A program made the position numbers and the translations under genes. Below, piece by piece: positions 5,155-8,071 of a DNA stretch of 8,071 nucleotides. The first letter of the stretch is position 1. Each line of letters begins with the position of its first letter. The notes beneath the pieces are model-generated. The model was not told where the DNA came from. It made no database searches and worked only from the letters and a program-made list of their open reading frames with translations. The DNA is taken from the NCBI GenBank assembly GCA_041686915.1, contig JAWLDB010000127.1, forward strand, positions 1 to 8,071. The letters are read 5' to 3'. The DNA is from JAWLDB01 sp041686915 (lineage in GTDB: Bacteria > Bacillota > UBA994 > UBA5500).

Positions 5155-6642
5155 GTGAAAAGGGTAGTAATCATTGGGGGCGGCATCGCTGGCCTAACGG
5201 CTGGTATCTTCGCACAGAGGAATGGTTTTGATAGTGTTGTTTTGGAGAAGCATCATACTCTAGGTGGCGAGTGCACTGGTTGGGACCGGCAGGGCTATCA
5301 CATTGACGGATGCATTCATTGGCTTGTTGGGACTAAAAAGGGCACTGCAATCTATGACCTATGGTGTGATGTAGGTGCGCTAGATGGCGTCGAGATCTAC
5401 CACCCGGAGAGCTTCCTCACCTTCGAGCATGATAGTGGCACGGTCCATCTTTATCGTGATTTGGAGCGGCTGAGATCAAGTTGGCTGGAGCTGTCTCCAG
5501 AAGACGAACCCACCATTAACGACTTCTGCAAGACCATAAAGCAGCTGCATTCCTTCGAAATCCCAGTGGGGAAGCCCCAGGACATGATGGGGTTGGTAGA
5601 GAAGGTCAAGTTCCTGCTCTCCATGAAGGATGCAGGTATGGTTATGCAAAAATACGGCAAGGTCAACTTGCAGGACTATGCCAGGTCCTTCAAACACCCT
5701 GCGCTGCGGGAAGCGCTTGCTTCCTTCTTGCCGGAAGGTTACAGTGCGTCTTCCGTGTTTTTCGCGCTGGCATCATTCACCAAGGGTCAAGCTTCTATCC
5801 CGTACGGCGGATCCAAAGCGCTCGCCATGCGTATGGTGGAACGCTACCGATCGTTAGGAGGGATCATTGAATCCTCTTGTGAGGCCGTTGAGCTCACCAT
5901 AGACCACAACAAGGTCACGCGCGTATTATGCCAGAATGGCAAGGCCTTTGATGGGGATTACTTCATTGCAGCTTGTGACGCGAATGTGCTCTATGAGCGC
6001 CTGCTCAAAGGTGATTACCCGGATCCCCAGTTCGACAAGAGGTACAGCAACCCCAAAGACTACCCATTGGCTTCGGAAGTACGGGTAGCCTTGGGATATG
6101 AAGGCAGGTTGGATAACGTACCACGCACTTTGCGCTTTCCTATAGCGCCTTTTACGATTAACGGCACTGATGTAGACCATCTGGCCATGACCCACTATCA
6201 GCATGACTCTGCCTTTGCTCCCGAGGGCCACTTGTTAATCACCTGCAGCATCAATCAGTTCCATGCAGACTATGACTTCTGGCACGCCCTAGCAGTAGAT
6301 AAACAGGCATATCGTGAGGAGAAGTCGAGGATAGGTCAGCATGTCGCTAGTGCAATTGAGGCAAGATTCCCGCAGATGCAGGGCAAGCTCAAGATCCTTG
6401 ATGTCGTAAGCCCCAAGACCTTCGAGCGCTACTGCAACGCATACCGGGGTTCGTTCATGGCTTTCCTTCCCACCGTGCGTGGCAAGGAGCTGGCACATAC
6501 CGGGCGGGTGAAGAGCCTGTCTAATATCTACTTGAGCGGTCAATGGCTGCAGCCACCAGGAGGTCTGCCTGTGGCCCTGATTACCGGCAAGGACACGATT
6601 ATGAGGATCTGTAAACAAGAGAAGCAGCCGTTTCAAACTTGA
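5155..6642 (+). CDS. FAD-dependent oxidoreductase, CrtI/phytoene desaturase-like
   Basis: Encodes 495 residues, the usual size for the phytoene-desaturase/retinol-saturase group of flavoproteins, which oxidise or reduce isoprenoid or other hydrophobic substrates. The N-terminal Rossmann motif is GGGIAG (8-13: G8xG10xxG13), with E31 (VVLEK) to bind the ribose of FAD and LGGECTGW (36-43) following. The C-terminal FAD-binding segment is NIYLSGQWLQPPGGLPVALI (457-476), a strong match to the family's closing motif. The middle third, which defines substrate, gives no clear clue, and no other carotenoid gene is nearby, so the substrate is unassigned. The GTG start has GGAGAG (5143-5148) 6 nt upstream. 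The gene is first in an apparent operon with the acetyltransferase (19 bp gap) and the pentapeptide protein. An alternative role as an amine-oxidase-like or polyprenyl reductase enzyme is possible. Confidence 0.88.
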   Translation: MKRVVIIGGGIAGLTAGIFAQRNGFDSVVLEKHHTLGGECTGWDRQGYHIDGCIHWLVGTKKGTAIYDLWCDVGALDGVEIYHPESFLTFEHDSGTVHLYRDLERLRSSWLELSPEDEPTINDFCKTIKQLHSFEIPVGKPQDMMGLVEKVKFLLSMKDAGMVMQKYGKVNLQDYARSFKHPALREALASFLPEGYSASSVFFALASFTKGQASIPYGGSKALAMRMVERYRSLGGIIESSCEAVELTIDHNKVTRVLCQNGKAFDGDYFIAACDANVLYERLLKGDYPDPQFDKRYSNPKDYPLASEVRVALGYEGRLDNVPRTLRFPIAPFTINGTDVDHLAMTHYQHDSAFAPEGHLLITCSINQFHADYDFWHALAVDKQAYREEKSRIGQHVASAIEARFPQMQGKLKILDVVSPKTFERYCNAYRGSFMAFLPTVRGKELAHTGRVKSLSNIYLSGQWLQPPGGLPVALITGKDTIMRICKQEKQPFQT

Positions 6643-6661
6643 TGTAGAAACGAGGCCTAAA

Positions 6662-7162
6662 ATGAAGCTGGAAATAACACCTGTTAGAGAAGACGAGAAG
6701 CTAATCCTGGCTCATCTGATTGAGCTGTATGAATACGACTTCTCTGACTTTGAAGGTACTGATGTTAATGCCTTAGGGCTTTATGGCTATTCCTATCTCG
6801 ATTATTACTGGACTGAGCGGAACAGGTTTGCCTACTTTATCAAGGTGGACGATAGACTGGCAGGGTTTGTCATGGTCTGCGGACACTGTTATGTCTCAGA
6901 AGATCCTGATACTCTGTTCATGTCAGAGTTTTTTGTGATGAAGAAGTACCGGCGTAAGGGCATAGGCAAGCAAGCCGCCATTGAGGTGCTCAAGCGGCAT
7001 CCCGGCAAGTGGGAACTGACCGTCCATCCGCAGAACCCTGTATCCCATGAGTTCTGGCACAGCGTGGTCAAGGCTGTTAGTGAGGATTATCAAAAAGTGC
7101 AGGATATTGAGGATGTGTACGATAACTTCTTGGCTGAAGCTTACCTGTTCACTGTGCGATGA
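6662..7162 (+). CDS. GNAT-family N-acetyltransferase
   Basis: Encodes 166 residues, a typical single GNAT domain that transfers an acetyl group from acetyl-CoA to an amine of an unknown acceptor. The acetyl-CoA pyrophosphate loop is clear as RRKGIG (97-102) in the context FFVMKKYRRKGIGKQAAIEVL, following the beta-4 strand at 86-93. The later NPVSHEFWHSV (125-135), beginning with N125, fits the family's motif B and helix. The N-terminal part is rich in Tyr and acidic residues (ELYEYDFSDFEG, 21-32), as in a Bacillota subgroup of uncharacterised GNAT proteins. The ATG at 6662 has GAGG (6652-6655) 6 nt upstream. The gene lies 19 bp after the oxidoreductase stop, and its TGA overlaps an ATG of the following frame (ATGA at 7159-7162), indicating one transcript. 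Substrate unknown. Confidence 0.9.
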   Translation: MKLEITPVREDEKLILAHLIELYEYDFSDFEGTDVNALGLYGYSYLDYYWTERNRFAYFIKVDDRLAGFVMVCGHCYVSEDPDTLFMSEFFVMKKYRRKGIGKQAAIEVLKRHPGKWELTVHPQNPVSHEFWHSVVKAVSEDYQKVQDIEDVYDNFLAEAYLFTVR

Positions 7163-7170
7163 CGTGTGGT

Positions 7171-7175
7171 GAGGG
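7171..7175 (+). promoter_or_regulatory. Ribosome binding site favouring the start at 7183
   Basis: GAGGG lies 7 nt before the ATG at 7183. A competing site, AAGGGAG (7192-7198), lies 8 nt before an in-frame GTG at 7207, while the ATG at 7159 has none and would depend on coupling with the upstream stop codon. Confidence 0.45.
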
Positions 7176-7182
7176 CACCCGC

Positions 7183-8037
7183 ATGGGCAAGAAGGGAGCG
7201 CCGCCAGTGATACTGAAAGCCGACTGTGACAACTGTTTTGGCTTGTGTTGTGTAGGATTGTACTTCTCAGCCACAGATGGCTTTCCGGCTGACAAGGCAG
7301 CCGGTCAGCCTTGCATTAACCTGCGACCGGACTTTAGCTGCGATGTTCACAGCGAGCTATTGGTCAGAGGCCTGAAGGGCTGCCTCGCCTTCGACTGTCT
7401 TGGGGCAGGGCAGAAGGTATCCCAGGTCACCTTCGCCGGTAGAGACTGGCGGCAAGCTTCTGATGTGGCTGTAAATATGTTTGAGGCATTTGTGATTATG
7501 CGGCACTTGTACGAGCTACTTTGGTATCTAACAGAAGCTATGACGTTTGAGGCAGCTTCTCCAGACCACGGCGAGCTCGCTGCTGCTCTCGCGGAGACGG
7601 AGCGCTTCACTAACCTGAGTTCCCAGGCCTTAATGGGGTTGGATTTGGCAAATCACCGGGAAAAAGTCAATGCCTTGCTTCGCCAGATGAGTGAACTGGT
7701 TAGAGCAGGACTGTCTCCAGAACGGAAGGCTGTCCCCGGGGGGCAGAAGAAACTCGGACTAGGCATGGACCTGATAGGCAAGGACTTGCGCAGAACCAAT
7801 CTGAGAGGTGCAAACCTACGAGGGGCCTACCTGATAGCTGCCGACCTAAGAGGTGCGGACCTCACCGGCGCAGATCTGATTGGCGCCGACCTGCGGGACT
7901 CGGACCTGCGCGGGACAGACCTCTCTCAAAGTCTCTTTCTTACACAGGTGCAGGTCAACGCGGCTAAGGGCGACGCCAGGACTAAGCTGCCAGCGCGCCT
8001 GGTGTTTCCGCCACATTGGGAATCGCAGAATCGATAA
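7183..8037 (+). CDS. Pentapeptide-repeat protein with N-terminal Cys-rich domain
   Basis: Encodes 284 residues from the ATG at 7183. The N-terminal domain holds a CxxCxxxCC cluster (C15, C18, C22, C23) followed by C44, C53, H56, C67 and C72, a pattern resembling the YkgJ-type putative zinc- or iron-chelating domain; metal binding is inferred. A helical linker (about 95-185) follows. Residues 195-252 contain about ten consecutive A(D/N)LxG-type pentapeptides (such as RGANL, RGADL, TGADL, IGADL), which fold as a right-handed quadrilateral beta-helix. I recall similar Cys-plus-pentapeptide proteins in other Gram-positive bacteria; their function is not established, though some unrelated pentapeptide proteins protect DNA gyrase. 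The start is uncertain: ATG 7159 overlaps the GNAT stop, ATG 7183 has GAGGG 7 nt upstream, and GTG 7207 has AAGGGAG 8 nt upstream, just before the Cys domain. It is the last gene of the operon seen here. Confidence 0.88.
   Translation: MGKKGAPPVILKADCDNCFGLCCVGLYFSATDGFPADKAAGQPCINLRPDFSCDVHSELLVRGLKGCLAFDCLGAGQKVSQVTFAGRDWRQASDVAVNMFEAFVIMRHLYELLWYLTEAMTFEAASPDHGELAAALAETERFTNLSSQALMGLDLANHREKVNALLRQMSELVRAGLSPERKAVPGGQKKLGLGMDLIGKDLRRTNLRGANLRGAYLIAADLRGADLTGADLIGADLRDSDLRGTDLSQSLFLTQVQVNAAKGDARTKLPARLVFPPHWESQNR
7765..7929 (+). repeat. Coding tandem 15-bp repeats (pentapeptides)
   Basis: Roughly ten degenerate 15-bp units, each encoding a pentapeptide with Leu at the central position and Ala, Ser or Thr two residues before it. 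The units differ at the DNA level (gacctgcg, gatctgat, aacctacg), so they are old protein-level repeats rather than a recent expansion. Confidence 0.65.
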
Positions 8038-8071
8038 TGCGAAGATCAATCCCTCTGGAGCGTGAATAGGT

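Noticed and set aside
6289..6636. Minus-strand frame inside the oxidoreductase gene
   Set aside because: It lies opposite the conserved C-terminal FAD-binding segment of the oxidoreductase and has no start signals.
8062..8071. Possible start of another gene (GTG at 8062) at the window end
   Set aside because: The nearest TGGAG (8056-8060) is only 1 nt away, too close to serve, and there are too few codons to judge.

Overview
The window is a gene-dense stretch of a bacterial chromosome, most likely from a Bacillota (Firmicutes) lineage close to the Clostridia. This rests on strong GGAGG-type ribosome binding sites, GTG starts, sigma-A-like promoters, an ECF sigma / membrane anti-sigma pair of a type common in Bacillota, and moderate base composition. 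No rRNA, tRNA, CRISPR array, insertion sequence or prophage gene is visible, and the exact genus cannot be named from the sequence alone.

Layout. (1) Positions 1-1076: a small multi-pass membrane protein of unknown function, then a short flavodoxin-like protein with its own extended -10 promoter. The flavodoxin gene ends inside a long perfect hairpin that looks like a terminator working in both directions. (2) Positions 1089-2623, minus strand: an ECF sigma factor translationally coupled to a single-pass membrane protein that is probably its anti-sigma factor. (3) Positions 2624-2896: a divergent intergenic region with a well-formed sigma-A promoter (TTGTCT, 17 bp, TATAAT) pointing right, towards a 72-residue protein of unknown function. 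(4) Positions 3179-4054: a DUF6671-type protein with two C-terminal zinc ribbons. (5) Positions 4116-4988: a MerR-family regulator with a large helical C-terminal domain, followed by two hairpins, an inverted repeat and a palindrome. (6) Positions 5155-8037: an apparent three-gene operon of a CrtI/phytoene-desaturase-like flavoprotein, a GNAT acetyltransferase and a pentapeptide-repeat protein with a cysteine-rich N-terminus.

How the parts may work together. The sigma/anti-sigma pair is a self-contained envelope-signalling module. The MerR gene and the oxidoreductase operon share a 12-bp motif (11 of 12 identical) upstream, and an inverted repeat sits just before the operon, so local control of the operon by the MerR protein is a reasonable but untested idea. 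The flavodoxin, the flavoprotein and the Cys-rich proteins all hint at redox or metal chemistry, but nothing ties them into one pathway. I do not see a clear novel multi-gene system. The most unusual items are the DUF6671 protein, the Cys-cluster/pentapeptide fusion and the unannotated regulatory DNA between 4989 and 5154.
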